From a virus: a DNA stretch of 64,000 nucleotides. The DNA lies in IMG/VR virus record IMGVR_UViG_3300004097_000003, positions 1 to 64,000 of that record; one strand, 5' to 3'. A program made the position numbers and the translations under genes. The notes under the pieces are model-generated. The model saw nothing but the letters and a program-made list of their open reading frames with translations. It ran no database searches and was not told the origin of the DNA. How positions within the stretch are numbered: the stretch's first letter is position 1; the number at the start of each line of letters is the position of its first letter. Shown here in pieces: positions 54,771 to 62,606 of this stretch.

Positions 54771-55130
54771 ATGACTGAATTAAAAACACCAGTTACCCAA
54801 AAGAAAGCTATTCTAGATAAACTGGATGATACAAAAAGTAGAAGTTGGTTAAAATGGGTTCTAATCATCTTAGTTGCTGTAGGTAGTGCCTTATTTCTGA
54901 TGATGGGAGATAGACGTAGTAGTCAAATGTTAAATCAACGGAAGAAAGAAATCCATACCAGACAAAAAGATGCTAAGATAGACATGGTAGTTAATAGTCG
55001 TGAGGCTATAGATAACCAGGAAGAGAAGATAGAGCAAGTCCGCCAGGAGTATGCAACTAAGACAGAGAAGATTAAAGGTCTTAGTACAGAAAATGAAGTA
55101 TTTACTTCTTGGGAAGATGGAGCCACGTAA
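54771..55130 (+). CDS. Inner-membrane coiled-coil protein, i-spanin candidate
   Basis: Residues 1-27 are cytoplasmic, a transmembrane helix spans about 28-46 (WVLIILVAVGSALFLMM), and the rest is a charged coiled coil (RKKEIHTRQKDAK, DNQEEKIEQVRQEY) with a short end. This is the topology of an inner-membrane spanin subunit. The next gene overlaps its stop (TAATG) and encodes a lipoprotein. AAGGAG precedes ATG. Confidence 0.6.
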   Translation: MTELKTPVTQKKAILDKLDDTKSRSWLKWVLIILVAVGSALFLMMGDRRSSQMLNQRKKEIHTRQKDAKIDMVVNSREAIDNQEEKIEQVRQEYATKTEKIKGLSTENEVFTSWEDGAT

Positions 55131-55612
55131 TGAAGAAATTATTTTTTACTGCCTTAATCTTGTCAGTCCTTACCGGCTGCATGTCCCCTCCTGAGTTCCC
55201 TGTATCGGACTTACGTATTAGCAATATGCCGAACTTAGAAGGTCAGGTAATAGACGCTATAGCTGTTCCAGATAAACCTAAAGGTGCGCTTGAGAGTATC
55301 GTATCAGATGATGGGACTCAAGGTAAAGTACTAACATTCAATAGTGCAGAAGTTAAAAGATTATTGGCTATACACAATGCGGCGGAAGGTAATGCCAAAC
55401 TCGTTAAAGAAATGAATAAGCTCCTTTCTATGTATGTGCAGCAAGCTAATATGATTAAAGATTTAGCAGAATTAGAGGAAGCCCGTTCAGCTCGCCTTGA
55501 GTCGGATTTAGCTTACTCTGATTATAAACTTAAAGAGCAGCAGTTGGAAAGCAAAATTGAAACATGGAGCTGGAAGATAGTTGCATTCATAGCACTGGCC
55601 GTAGGATTGTAA
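55130..55612 (+). CDS. Lipoprotein, o-spanin-like candidate
   Basis: Starts at the ATG overlapping the previous stop. A lipoprotein signal (LFFTALILSVLTGC) ends at Cys17. A charged helical part (KLVKEMNKLLSMYVQQANMIKDLAELEEARSARLESDL) could pair with the preceding protein's coiled coil. Unlike a classic o-spanin it ends in a hydrophobic segment (WKIVAFIALAVGL), so a different topology or a protein fixed in both membranes is possible. Spanin role is inference. Confidence 0.55.
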   Translation: MKKLFFTALILSVLTGCMSPPEFPVSDLRISNMPNLEGQVIDAIAVPDKPKGALESIVSDDGTQGKVLTFNSAEVKRLLAIHNAAEGNAKLVKEMNKLLSMYVQQANMIKDLAELEEARSARLESDLAYSDYKLKEQQLESKIETWSWKIVAFIALAVGL

Positions 55613-55614
55613 TA

Positions 55615-55953
55615 ATGATTAGAAATTTAAACCGAGAGAACCTGTACGCACGATGTTTCCGTTTTGTTTTTGTTCTAATAGCATTAGGGCTAGTCTACTT
55701 TATATTTAGTACAAGCCCTAATGTGAAGTTCCCGTTAATGTTACATAAGTTGAGTATGGTGACAGTAGCTGCCATCATAGGTTACTTCTTAGATTACATA
55801 CTTTTCCCGAACTTTAGACCAGGAGATTTGGCTAAAGTCATTGAGGATGAAAAATATCCTACTAGGGGTCTGTATCAGCTTGTAGGTATGTGCAACATAC
55901 GTAGAGCGATTATCATCGTAGGTATGATAATTGGAGTTAGTCAAGGAGTATAG
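55615..55953 (+). CDS. Two-helix membrane protein, holin-like
   Basis: 112-residue protein. Hydrophobic segments near 15-32 (FRFVFVLIALGLVYFIF), 46-62 (SMVTVAAIIGYFLDYI) and possibly 96-110, with a positively charged N-terminus (MIRNLNRENLYARC). Placed between the spanin-like lipoprotein and the endolysin. May be a second holin or antiholin; start at 55615 three bases after the previous stop. Confidence 0.6.
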   Translation: MIRNLNRENLYARCFRFVFVLIALGLVYFIFSTSPNVKFPLMLHKLSMVTVAAIIGYFLDYILFPNFRPGDLAKVIEDEKYPTRGLYQLVGMCNIRRAIIIVGMIIGVSQGV

Positions 55954-55959
55954 ATTATT

Positions 55960-56634
55960 ATGATAAAGCCAGCCCTTGTTCTGGCTTTTTCTGTTTTTGT
56001 GGTAGGATGTACTACTGAGAAGCAGAAGAGCCCGACACCCGTAGAAGAAAAGCCTTATACTTTAGTTTGGGTCGAGAGCACCCAGTCTATACCTAGCAAT
56101 GCTAACCAGTATAAGGCTGATATAATTAGACATGCCCAAGCGACTTTTGGGATCAATGCACCTATAAGTATACTGGCCGCACAGATTCATAAAGAGAGTA
56201 CATGGAGAGAGGACGCCAAGAGTCCTTACGCCGAAGGCTTAGCTCAATTTACACCACAGACGGAAGAGCACGTTAAGAACAAATATCCTGTGTTATCGTA
56301 TGGTGATGCACTAAATCCTATATGGTCTATACAGGCTCAGATGCTATACGACAATGAGCTTAAAACTAAAGTAGATGCCATAGACGAGTGTAACGACTGG
56401 GCCTTAACATTTGCAATGTATAACGGAGGTAGTGGTTGGATATGGAAAGAGAAAAATCTAGCAGAAGCTTCCGGGGTAGACAGGAATCAATATTTTGATG
56501 GAGTTGAGAATTTTAATGGAGGACGTAGATTAAGTGCTAAGAAAGAAAACAGAGACTATCCTAGAAAGATAATACTAGAATTACAGATGATGTACCAAGA
56601 GGGAGGTTGGTCTGGAGTCATAATCTGTGATTAG
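55960..56634 (+). CDS. Lipoprotein lytic transglycosylase (endolysin)
   Basis: Predicted SLT-type lytic transglycosylase that cleaves peptidoglycan. The lipoprotein signal ends in VVGC (Cys17), which would anchor it in a membrane. The catalytic region has ILAAQIHKESTW with Glu79 as likely catalytic acid, then SPYAEGLAQFTPQT (family GLxQxxP motif) and AMYNGGSGWI (AYNAG-type motif). Length 224 aa. Ends in DRNQYFDGVE...ELQMMYQ. A lipid anchor on a phage endolysin is unusual. Confidence 0.82.
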   Translation: MIKPALVLAFSVFVVGCTTEKQKSPTPVEEKPYTLVWVESTQSIPSNANQYKADIIRHAQATFGINAPISILAAQIHKESTWREDAKSPYAEGLAQFTPQTEEHVKNKYPVLSYGDALNPIWSIQAQMLYDNELKTKVDAIDECNDWALTFAMYNGGSGWIWKEKNLAEASGVDRNQYFDGVENFNGGRRLSAKKENRDYPRKIILELQMMYQEGGWSGVIICD

Positions 56635-56655
56635 GGGGATTGGTTTTAAATCCCC
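56635..56655. terminator. Convergent hairpin between operons
   Basis: GGGGATT-GGTTTTA-AATCCCC: 7-bp stem with a T-rich loop, between the end of the endolysin gene and the convergently transcribed gene at 56661. No long T tract on either side, so termination strength is uncertain. Confidence 0.55.
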
Positions 56656-56660
56656 TCCAT

Positions 56661-57182
56661 CTAGTAACTTGATGTATCACTACTGCCTACCATTGCAGGC
56701 AGGCGGTTGATAAGTTCTTTGACTTTCAATGCGGCCTTAGGGGGATTGTCTGATAGTATATCCTCAAGTTTACACATAGTAGTTTTCTCCAAGTCCTCTT
56801 TAGAATACAAACGGTTATGATAACTCCATAGTTCTATATTGAAGTCTATAAGCAACTTTCTCACATTAGAACCGTGAGTCTCGTACCGGGCTAGTAAGCA
56901 AACGGGGTCAACGTCGAATTTCTCGGCAATACCCATCAAGGTCAGTGTTGTATCTCCATAGTTAATGTTAATGGATCTAGATCTCTCCTCTAACCCGTAT
57001 AGCACGAATATAGATTGAAGGTCACTCTCATCAAGATCCATACCACGTATGATCTCTAAAGGGTTAGTACTATTTGAGGCGACAGCAATAAGTTTAGCGT
57101 ATATTGGATTACTCATTGATTGCATCTCAAGATGCGCACAGGTTAGAGAACGTTTTATTTTCTTAGTAACAGTGGTTTGCAT
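56661..57182 (-). CDS. Hypothetical protein, 173 aa
   Basis: Not recognised. N-terminal basic helix, then LIAVASNSTNPLEIIRGMDLDESDLQSIFVLYGLEERS, which has an alternating helical pattern, and a segment ITLMGIAEKFDVDPVCLLARYETHG that could be a helix-turn-helix. DNA binding is a guess. Last gene of the right minus-strand block. Confidence 0.72.
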   Translation of the reverse strand: MQTTVTKKIKRSLTCAHLEMQSMSNPIYAKLIAVASNSTNPLEIIRGMDLDESDLQSIFVLYGLEERSRSININYGDTTLTLMGIAEKFDVDPVCLLARYETHGSNVRKLLIDFNIELWSYHNRLYSKEDLEKTTMCKLEDILSDNPPKAALKVKELINRLPAMVGSSDTSSY

Positions 57183-57213
57183 GGTCTATTCCTTTTTAAA
57201 GCAGGCCAGATAC

Positions 57214-57954
57214 TTAAATTTTAGTTCTGACCTCAGAAGAATCAACGCCTAAAGAATCCAATATATCGCACATATCTAGTAATCTCTGTCGGAGTCGCCA
57301 GCTCTCCAAGGTATCAGAAGTAGTGTTTAATTTGGTCAATAATCGAGCAGTTCGACTTTTGTATGTGTCTATACTAGATGAAAAAACAGCCCCGTCAGAG
57401 TAGCTTTGGAGGCGTGTTAAAGCGCTTTGGGCGGTGTCCGTAGGGACTTCATCTAGCCACACTAGGCTTTTAGGGTTAACTTGCACATAGTCACTATGTA
57501 GCATAATATAAGGTTCTTTCTCTCCCCATACGGCCATAATCAAAAGATCATAGTCAGGCTTAACTAGTAATATGGGTTGGCACTCAAAACGCAGTTTGCC
57601 GTCAGGATTACCGAACGTAGTGTTGTGTACTAAGTCGGTCTTAGTGATATATGAGGCACTATCTATATCACTAAGTAATTGACGGCCAGCTAAGGTCCTA
57701 GTATCTGGAAAGTGTGCGTACAAATTATCATACCCACTTTCCACAACGAGACGTTTATGTCGAAACATAGGGTTATCTACCAAGTATGAATATGCAAGGT
57801 AAGGGTTTTGTTTTGAGTCAGCACCTATATCTTCCGCATCATACTTAGCAAGAACGTCCAATCTCGCTAGTCGTTCATCGGCCTTTAAAATTTGCAGATT
57901 GCGAAGGCGAGAACTAAGCTCACCTCCAACCACTACGTAATAGTATAGGTTCAT
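57214..57954 (-). CDS. Hypothetical protein, 246 aa
   Basis: Not recognised. N-terminus MNLYYYVVVGGELSSRLRNLQILKADERLARLDVLAKYDAED, then mixed strands (ILLVKPDYDLLIMAVWG), and a helical basic C-terminal third (RLQSYSD, ARLLTKLNTTS, SWRLRQRLLDMC). Stop and start nearly touch the upstream neighbour. Confidence 0.73.
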   Translation of the reverse strand: MNLYYYVVVGGELSSRLRNLQILKADERLARLDVLAKYDAEDIGADSKQNPYLAYSYLVDNPMFRHKRLVVESGYDNLYAHFPDTRTLAGRQLLSDIDSASYITKTDLVHNTTFGNPDGKLRFECQPILLVKPDYDLLIMAVWGEKEPYIMLHSDYVQVNPKSLVWLDEVPTDTAQSALTRLQSYSDGAVFSSSIDTYKSRTARLLTKLNTTSDTLESWRLRQRLLDMCDILDSLGVDSSEVRTKI

Positions 57955-58632
57955 TTACTTTCTTCTCTTGTGGGACCTTTTAGTCTTACCGATAGCGTGT
58001 TTTATTGTAGTCTTTAAGTACATCTGTCCTCTGATTTTCTTGGAGGCGTTGATGGCGTCAGCGGATGCACATATAGGACTTATAAATCTCTCGTCGTCGT
58101 CAATCTCCACTGCCCCTACTTTGTATATACCTGCGCCTGCATCGTCTATAAAAACATCGTTAAAGTCCGACATAGTAAAAGCTATTTGATAATCAGCAGA
58201 GGGTACTAATGGGTCTAGGCCACATCCTTCGGTAAAGTGTACTGCTTTAAGTCCGCAGTACTCACGGTAGTTGTATCTACTATCAGTACCCGTCAGTAGC
58301 ACCACTAGCGTTACGTTACTTCTTTCGGCTACATCAATGAAATACTCCGGAGTGGTAATAGATCCATCTAAACAGTCAGGGTCAATAGACGCGAAGTGTT
58401 GTAATAACTTAGACTCATTATTATGTTGGGATTCTTTTATAGATACTATAAAATGACTATTGCTTTCATCTAACGTGATGGCTTCTACGAAAGGAGACAT
58501 CAATGCTGTGCATTGTATAAGTTCAAATAGCTGCTTCAATTCAGGACTGTCTGACTTGACATTTTTCTTCAAAGAACCAAAAGCCCAGTTCCATGTTTCG
58601 ACATAGAAGTCGGATTTGTTTAATACGCCCAT
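57955..58632 (-). CDS. Hypothetical protein, 225 aa
   Basis: Not recognised. Contains VTLVVLLTGTDSRYNYREYCG and AFTMSDFNDVFIDDAGAG segments, and ends in a very basic tail (GKTKRSHKRRK), which suggests contact with nucleic acid or acidic surfaces. No signal peptide. Confidence 0.73.
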   Translation of the reverse strand: MGVLNKSDFYVETWNWAFGSLKKNVKSDSPELKQLFELIQCTALMSPFVEAITLDESNSHFIVSIKESQHNNESKLLQHFASIDPDCLDGSITTPEYFIDVAERSNVTLVVLLTGTDSRYNYREYCGLKAVHFTEGCGLDPLVPSADYQIAFTMSDFNDVFIDDAGAGIYKVGAVEIDDDERFISPICASADAINASKKIRGQMYLKTTIKHAIGKTKRSHKRRK

Positions 58633-58642
58633 GGTAATTCTC

Positions 58643-59182
58643 CTACAAAGTTATCTCAATGTGTTCGTCTATATAGTTCAATCTACTTATGTTATCTACG
58701 TCAATAGATAGATTCTCAAGTGAATTTACTATGTCGCCAGGCATTACTGAAATCAAGTTGCCTTCAGGCAAGCCTATCTGTTTGGCTATTACATCGTATT
58801 GAGATAAACATTCGGTGGATTTTATATCTATGAATGCCTGACTTAAGCTCAGTAGTACGTCATTCATCCAATGACCCGGATTGAATATCCTACCATTACA
58901 CAGCAGTAGTACGTCAATATCATCTTCGCTAGTCATACCTCTTTTAGTCATAACTATGAAGGAAGTAGTTTGGGCATTACCAGTCGAATGAGGGTCGGAT
59001 TCATTAGATGTAGAATCAACACAGAAGATTTTATAATCTACATCTAATAAAATTTGAGACTCTACCTGCAGACTGTACATGAGATTAAGGCTGCCATCTA
59101 CATCTACTGTTTTTGGTATAGGCGCAATAGCCTTGATGACTTCAGGTAGCACATTAGGTTGAAATAGTTGTGAGTTCATCAT
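58643..59182 (-). CDS. Hypothetical protein, 179 aa
   Basis: Not recognised. Contains FIVMTKRGMTSEDDIDVLLLCNGRIFNPG, beta-rich in the middle. Follows the macro-domain gene by 6 bases, so co-transcribed. Confidence 0.73.
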   Translation of the reverse strand: MMNSQLFQPNVLPEVIKAIAPIPKTVDVDGSLNLMYSLQVESQILLDVDYKIFCVDSTSNESDPHSTGNAQTTSFIVMTKRGMTSEDDIDVLLLCNGRIFNPGHWMNDVLLSLSQAFIDIKSTECLSQYDVIAKQIGLPEGNLISVMPGDIVNSLENLSIDVDNISRLNYIDEHIEITL

Positions 59183-59188
59183 ATTACC

Positions 59189-59761
59189 TTATCGTCTTGC
59201 TTTGAATTTATAAAGAATCAAAGTTCGATCAGGGTACTCTTCAAGTACTTCGTTTATAACAGGCACAATCAACTTTAAAGGAGTACCGTTGTTACCTACA
59301 CCAGGCTGAGCCAATGCGATTCGCCCATGAGGGTAAAGGTTAAATAGCTGTCGCAGTGAATCTGCAAAATGTTTAAGGTTAATATGACCAGTGTGATCGC
59401 TATAGTGCTTCTTGGTCTTAAAGTTACCATAGCCGAACTGTATGTATAAGTTTACCAGGTCCGTACCTTTATCCGTAGTGCAAGCTTTAATTGTACCTAA
59501 TTTAGATTCGTTACCTTTACCGCTTTCTTTATCCACTTGGGAGAACTGTGGATATTTTTCAGAAAGAGTACGTAGTACGCCTACGCCCATGGCATTGAAG
59601 CAGTTCATGCCAACAGCAAGGACATCAAAGTCTTTACTGTTTAAATCTCGAAAGACGTTAGACTCACGCTCAACTATGCGAGAGGTACCCGTCTGAATTG
59701 TAGCTTTGGAGCCTATGCCCCCTGCCAGAAGTTCTTCTAATTTTTTGTTACTGACTTTCAT
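59189..59761 (-). CDS. Macro-domain protein (ADP-ribose binding)
   Basis: Predicted to bind or hydrolyse ADP-ribose derivatives. The macro-domain fold is visible from about residue 44: FDVLAVGMNCFNAMGVGVLRTLSEKYPQ (NCFNAMGVG binding loop at 53-61), then GTIKAC..DKGTDLVNLYIQFGYGN near 90-115, KHADSLRQL-type helix, and a strand RIALAQPGVGNNG which fits the second ADP-ribose loop (GxGxGG-like). 190 aa. Similar proteins occur in T4-like phages. Possible roles: removal of ADP-ribose marks or processing of NAD-derived signals during defence; inference. Confidence 0.84.
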   Translation of the reverse strand: MKVSNKKLEELLAGGIGSKATIQTGTSRIVERESNVFRDLNSKDFDVLAVGMNCFNAMGVGVLRTLSEKYPQFSQVDKESGKGNESKLGTIKACTTDKGTDLVNLYIQFGYGNFKTKKHYSDHTGHINLKHFADSLRQLFNLYPHGRIALAQPGVGNNGTPLKLIVPVINEVLEEYPDRTLILYKFKARR

Positions 59762-59836
59762 TTTTCTCTGTCTCCTAGAGGATAATTAAGTTAACTCAAG
59801 TTGAGTATTCCTTTATATTGATTATTGGTCTAATAT

Positions 59837-60277
59837 CTATTTACAGTTTTGTGATTCTTTAACCGTAGGATAAATAGATTCGTGTAAACTAGATACTTCT
59901 TTGCCGTAGTGTAGGTCAGCGTCTAAAGCGGTTATTTCATTTGCTTCATCAGGGAAGATAGCAGAGTCGTCATATACGAAGACCTTACCGTGACGTGATA
60001 TTAGGTTGTACGCGAATGAGGCCATCTGGTCTAAAGTCTTACTGCCATACCGAATAGTTAAATCTACCCAGAACGTTCCGTTATCGAGCTTAGCAAGCAT
60101 GACCGCGTGTGGGTCATCCCCGGTAAAGAAACCTACAGGCTCAAACAGGTCTTGCTTAACGTCAAGCCAAGTACAACCAGTGAACATCTTATCCCGCTTA
60201 ACAGCTTTGTTTGAGAAAAACTTCTCAAATGCCTCTGCATCATCAGGCTCTATAATAAATACGTAGTCTAAACTCAT
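59837..60277 (-). CDS. Hypothetical protein, 146 aa
   Basis: Not recognised. Begins SLDYVFIIEPDDAEAFEKFFSNKAVKRDKMFTGCTWLDV and carries DDPHAVMLAKLDNGTFWVDLTIRYGSKTLDQMASFAY, an alpha/beta pattern. Its stop codon overlaps the promoter-like box. It starts two bases after the SspB-like gene. Confidence 0.73.
   Translation of the reverse strand: MSLDYVFIIEPDDAEAFEKFFSNKAVKRDKMFTGCTWLDVKQDLFEPVGFFTGDDPHAVMLAKLDNGTFWVDLTIRYGSKTLDQMASFAYNLISRHGKVFVYDDSAIFPDEANEITALDADLHYGKEVSSLHESIYPTVKESQNCK
59838..59847 (-). promoter_or_regulatory. Candidate phage promoter box ACTGTAAATA
   Basis: Minus strand ACTGTAAATA, overlapping the end of the gene at 59837 and 77 bases upstream of the macro-domain gene's ATG. 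Identical to the boxes at 476, 11218 and 62265. Confidence 0.45.
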
Positions 60278-60278
60278 G

Positions 60279-60728
60279 CTATTTCACCAACGATAAATGG
60301 GATTTCTTTTTAACGGGCGCTACTACTTCCGCAGGAGCCATTTGATTAATATAAGGGTTGAGCACTTCTTGGTACAACGTTTCGTTAGTAGGAGATATAG
60401 CAGTTAGGTTAATCATACTACCTACTGGTATAAACAAGTCAGTTGCCTTTCCTTCAAATCGAACTAACGTGTGAATAAATCCACCATCTATATTAAACAT
60501 ACTGATAGCGTCAGGCGATACGTCAAGAGTAACACATAGGTTGTTAATCTTGTCTTCAGGTATTCCTTCAAATATACGCTTATTAGTTTCAGGATTAACG
60601 ACTAATATACGGCCGTATATCTTATTTACGTTATCGTCATTAGCCATCACGTCAATGATTGCAGTAATAAGGGCCGTGCGGACCTCATCGGCTAAAGGAT
60701 TATACCCACCTGTCTGTAACATTATCAT
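60279..60728 (-). CDS. SspB-like ClpXP adaptor candidate
   Basis: The product resembles SspB, the bacterial adaptor that delivers substrates to the ClpXP protease. Seen here: an N-terminal helix (VRTALITAIIDVMAND, residues 16-31), a strand/loop with LDVSPDAISMFNIDGGF (68-84, SspB has a similar LNIS..A..F element), RFEGKATDLFIPVGSM (90-105, matching the ARF.G....I.VP...V core), a flexible Pro-rich linker (MAPAEVVAPVKKK) and a final LSLVK that resembles the C-terminal LRVVK ClpX-binding motif. 149 aa. ATG 60728 has AAGGA upstream. Sequence similarity is moderate, so a structural search is decisive. Confidence 0.66.
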   Translation of the reverse strand: MIMLQTGGYNPLADEVRTALITAIIDVMANDDNVNKIYGRILVVNPETNKRIFEGIPEDKINNLCVTLDVSPDAISMFNIDGGFIHTLVRFEGKATDLFIPVGSMINLTAISPTNETLYQEVLNPYINQMAPAEVVAPVKKKSHLSLVK

Positions 60729-60737
60729 AGTGTTTCC

Positions 60738-61748
60738 TTATGTGAACATCAGCGATGTCATCTTGAATTTCTTTTTAAGTTTACGTATCTTGTCACCATC
60801 GATCTCACCCATACGCATATCATCCATACTAGGTAAATCTTCGATGTCTATTTTAATACGTGCTAGTTTACGTGTTAGTGAGAAAGGAGGCAGTATGCCT
60901 TTCGTTCCTTTATCACCTCGCATTGCTCTCTTCCAAACGGCTGTACCCTTTATATCTTTACGTACTGCCTTTAGTTTACTTAACTTACCGTACTCGTTAA
61001 GTAACCCAACTGCCGTCTTAGATCCGATACCGTCGACGCCCGTAATGTTATCCACCTTATCACCGCATAGCATTAAGTACTCAATGATTTGGTTGACTTT
61101 AACTCCGAAATGTTTAATACATTCTTCGTCATTGCCTATCCTAACTTCAGGTAGCTTACCTTGAGCAGGCATAACATGCGTAACCTTACCTTCGACAGCA
61201 ACCTGAGCAAAATCTTTATCACGACTTTGAAGTTCAATGATTGCATTGTCTTGGTTCTGGTAAGCTATACTTCCTAAGTAATCGTCGGCCTCATAAGGCG
61301 CGCCTATAACAACGCATATACCACTTGCCTTAAGGTATCGTTGAATCCATTTGATTTGCTCACGCATAGAGTCGGCAACCTCAGGGTCTTTACTACGATT
61401 GCCTTTGTATGAATGAGAATGCTCTTTATCGTCGGGCTTTACCATGCCACAAGTTATAGCGCGTTTAGGATTCGATTCAACCCACTCTTCAATCAAGTCA
61501 TGGCGGAATGTTTTGAACGAAGGTACATCGAACGCAACACAGATACGATGGTCTTTAATGCCTTCGCGCTTACGTCTGTTTATCAAAGACATAATCATTG
61601 TGTTGAACCCTTTAATAGCATTGGTATTAAAGCCTTTACCATTATCGAGTTTACCAAAGCCTACTGCATAGAACGCACGGTTGGCCCAGTTGTTACCATC
61701 AATTAGATCTAAGTGAGGTAATTGCTTCTTCTGTTTCTTCTTTGCCAT
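60738..61748 (-). CDS. 5'-3' exonuclease / flap endonuclease (T5 D15 type)
   Basis: Removes RNA primers and flaps during phage DNA replication. Metal-binding and family motifs: LIDGNNWANRAFYA (Asp17), VAFDVP (Asp74), YKGNR (114-118), EADD (153-156), SRDKDF (175-180) and CGDKVDNI (228-235), followed by a helix-hairpin-helix GVDGIGSKTA (237-246). 336 aa is close to T5 D15 and T4 RNase H. Start overlaps the stop of the upstream gene (TAATG-type). Confidence 0.92.
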   Translation of the reverse strand: MAKKKQKKQLPHLDLIDGNNWANRAFYAVGFGKLDNGKGFNTNAIKGFNTMIMSLINRRKREGIKDHRICVAFDVPSFKTFRHDLIEEWVESNPKRAITCGMVKPDDKEHSHSYKGNRSKDPEVADSMREQIKWIQRYLKASGICVVIGAPYEADDYLGSIAYQNQDNAIIELQSRDKDFAQVAVEGKVTHVMPAQGKLPEVRIGNDEECIKHFGVKVNQIIEYLMLCGDKVDNITGVDGIGSKTAVGLLNEYGKLSKLKAVRKDIKGTAVWKRAMRGDKGTKGILPPFSLTRKLARIKIDIEDLPSMDDMRMGEIDGDKIRKLKKKFKMTSLMFT

Positions 61749-62233
61749 TAGTAGATTATCTCGGATTTATGTTCGATGACGATAGTTGGATTGTTATCGG
61801 TCAGACGAATCTCATTAGTGTAGTGTGCCATACCGTTGTCTTCAAGGTTTGTGAAGATAGGTGACAAGAATGATTTCTTAAATTTATAATCTTCGCTGGA
61901 AGGTTCCAACTCATAGCCTAAGTGGATGATGCTGTCGTATCTACCTAACGTGTTGAGGACTGAACTACCTGCTGTCCTGAACTGAAAGATTACATTGTGT
62001 ACAGGAGGAAGACAGGCATCTATATACATGTCGGCTAAGTACGGAATAGGTTTACCTAAATCTATATCACCCATCACTTTAGTATGAAGTTCCGATAACG
62101 ATTCTTCTGTGTTGAACTTAGAGGCGAGTGCTAGAACTAAAGACGACATACGTTCGCCACCTTCAGGTAGATGTATTTTAACGGCAGTAAAACCATTACA
62201 TGTGATTGCTATTAAGCCTGAGTACTTAGTCAT
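61748..62233 (-). CDS. Hypothetical protein, 161 aa
   Basis: Not recognised. Begins TKYSGLIAITCNGFTAVKIHLPEGGERMSSLVLALASK; beta-rich C-terminal half. First gene of a unit: a terminator and a promoter-like box lie upstream, and it overlaps the exonuclease gene by one base. Confidence 0.74.
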   Translation of the reverse strand: MTKYSGLIAITCNGFTAVKIHLPEGGERMSSLVLALASKFNTEESLSELHTKVMGDIDLGKPIPYLADMYIDACLPPVHNVIFQFRTAGSSVLNTLGRYDSIIHLGYELEPSSEDYKFKKSFLSPIFTNLEDNGMAHYTNEIRLTDNNPTIVIEHKSEIIY

Positions 62234-62264
62234 GCTATATTCCTAGTTATCTTCTATTACTCTC

Positions 62265-62274
62265 TATTTACAGT
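62265..62274 (-). promoter_or_regulatory. Candidate phage promoter box ACTGTAAATA
   Basis: Minus strand ACTGTAAATA, 31 bases upstream of the ATG at 62233 and just after a terminator. Same 10-mer as at 476, 11218 and 59838. Confidence 0.5.
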
Positions 62275-62288
62275 ATAGTGGAGACCTG

Positions 62289-62312
62289 AAAAAGGGCAGC
62301 CTGAGCCACCCT
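62289..62312 (-). terminator. Rho-independent terminator
   Basis: Minus strand AGGGTGGC-TCAG-GCTGCCCT forms an 8-bp stem (two G-T pairs) followed by TTTTTC. Four bases beyond the stop of the gene at 62316. Confidence 0.85.
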
Positions 62313-62315
62313 CTT

Positions 62316-62594
62316 TTAGTCTTGCTCTTTAATTGAGCCCTTGGCAATTCTACCCGTATAGTCCTTGTAGACTTCTTTTAATGTATGCCTACCCATGTTC
62401 ATTACTGACTCTACGAATAGGTAGTTAGGCGATGAATTAGGAAACGTTAAATCGTACAAGTTACGAAGCTCGGACTTAATATCTTCTGGGTCTTTACCAA
62501 GAGTGACGACCACAGAAACTCTGTTTGAAGCTTCATTCATGCTTATTAAAAGAGGTGTCACACAATGATGACACATTACCTGAGTCTTTAGCAT
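62316..62594 (-). CDS. Small protein with CHHC motif, 92 aa
   Basis: Not recognised. N-terminal MCHHC (residues 7-11) could bind zinc. Then a VSVVVTLGKDPEDI strand/helix and a charged C-terminal end (GRIAKGSIKEQD). Cotranscribed with the upstream acidic gene. Confidence 0.7.
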   Translation of the reverse strand: MLKTQVMCHHCVTPLLISMNEASNRVSVVVTLGKDPEDIKSELRNLYDLTFPNSSPNYLFVESVMNMGRHTLKEVYKDYTGRIAKGSIKEQD

Positions 62595-62606
62595 AATGAG
62601 TTAGAT

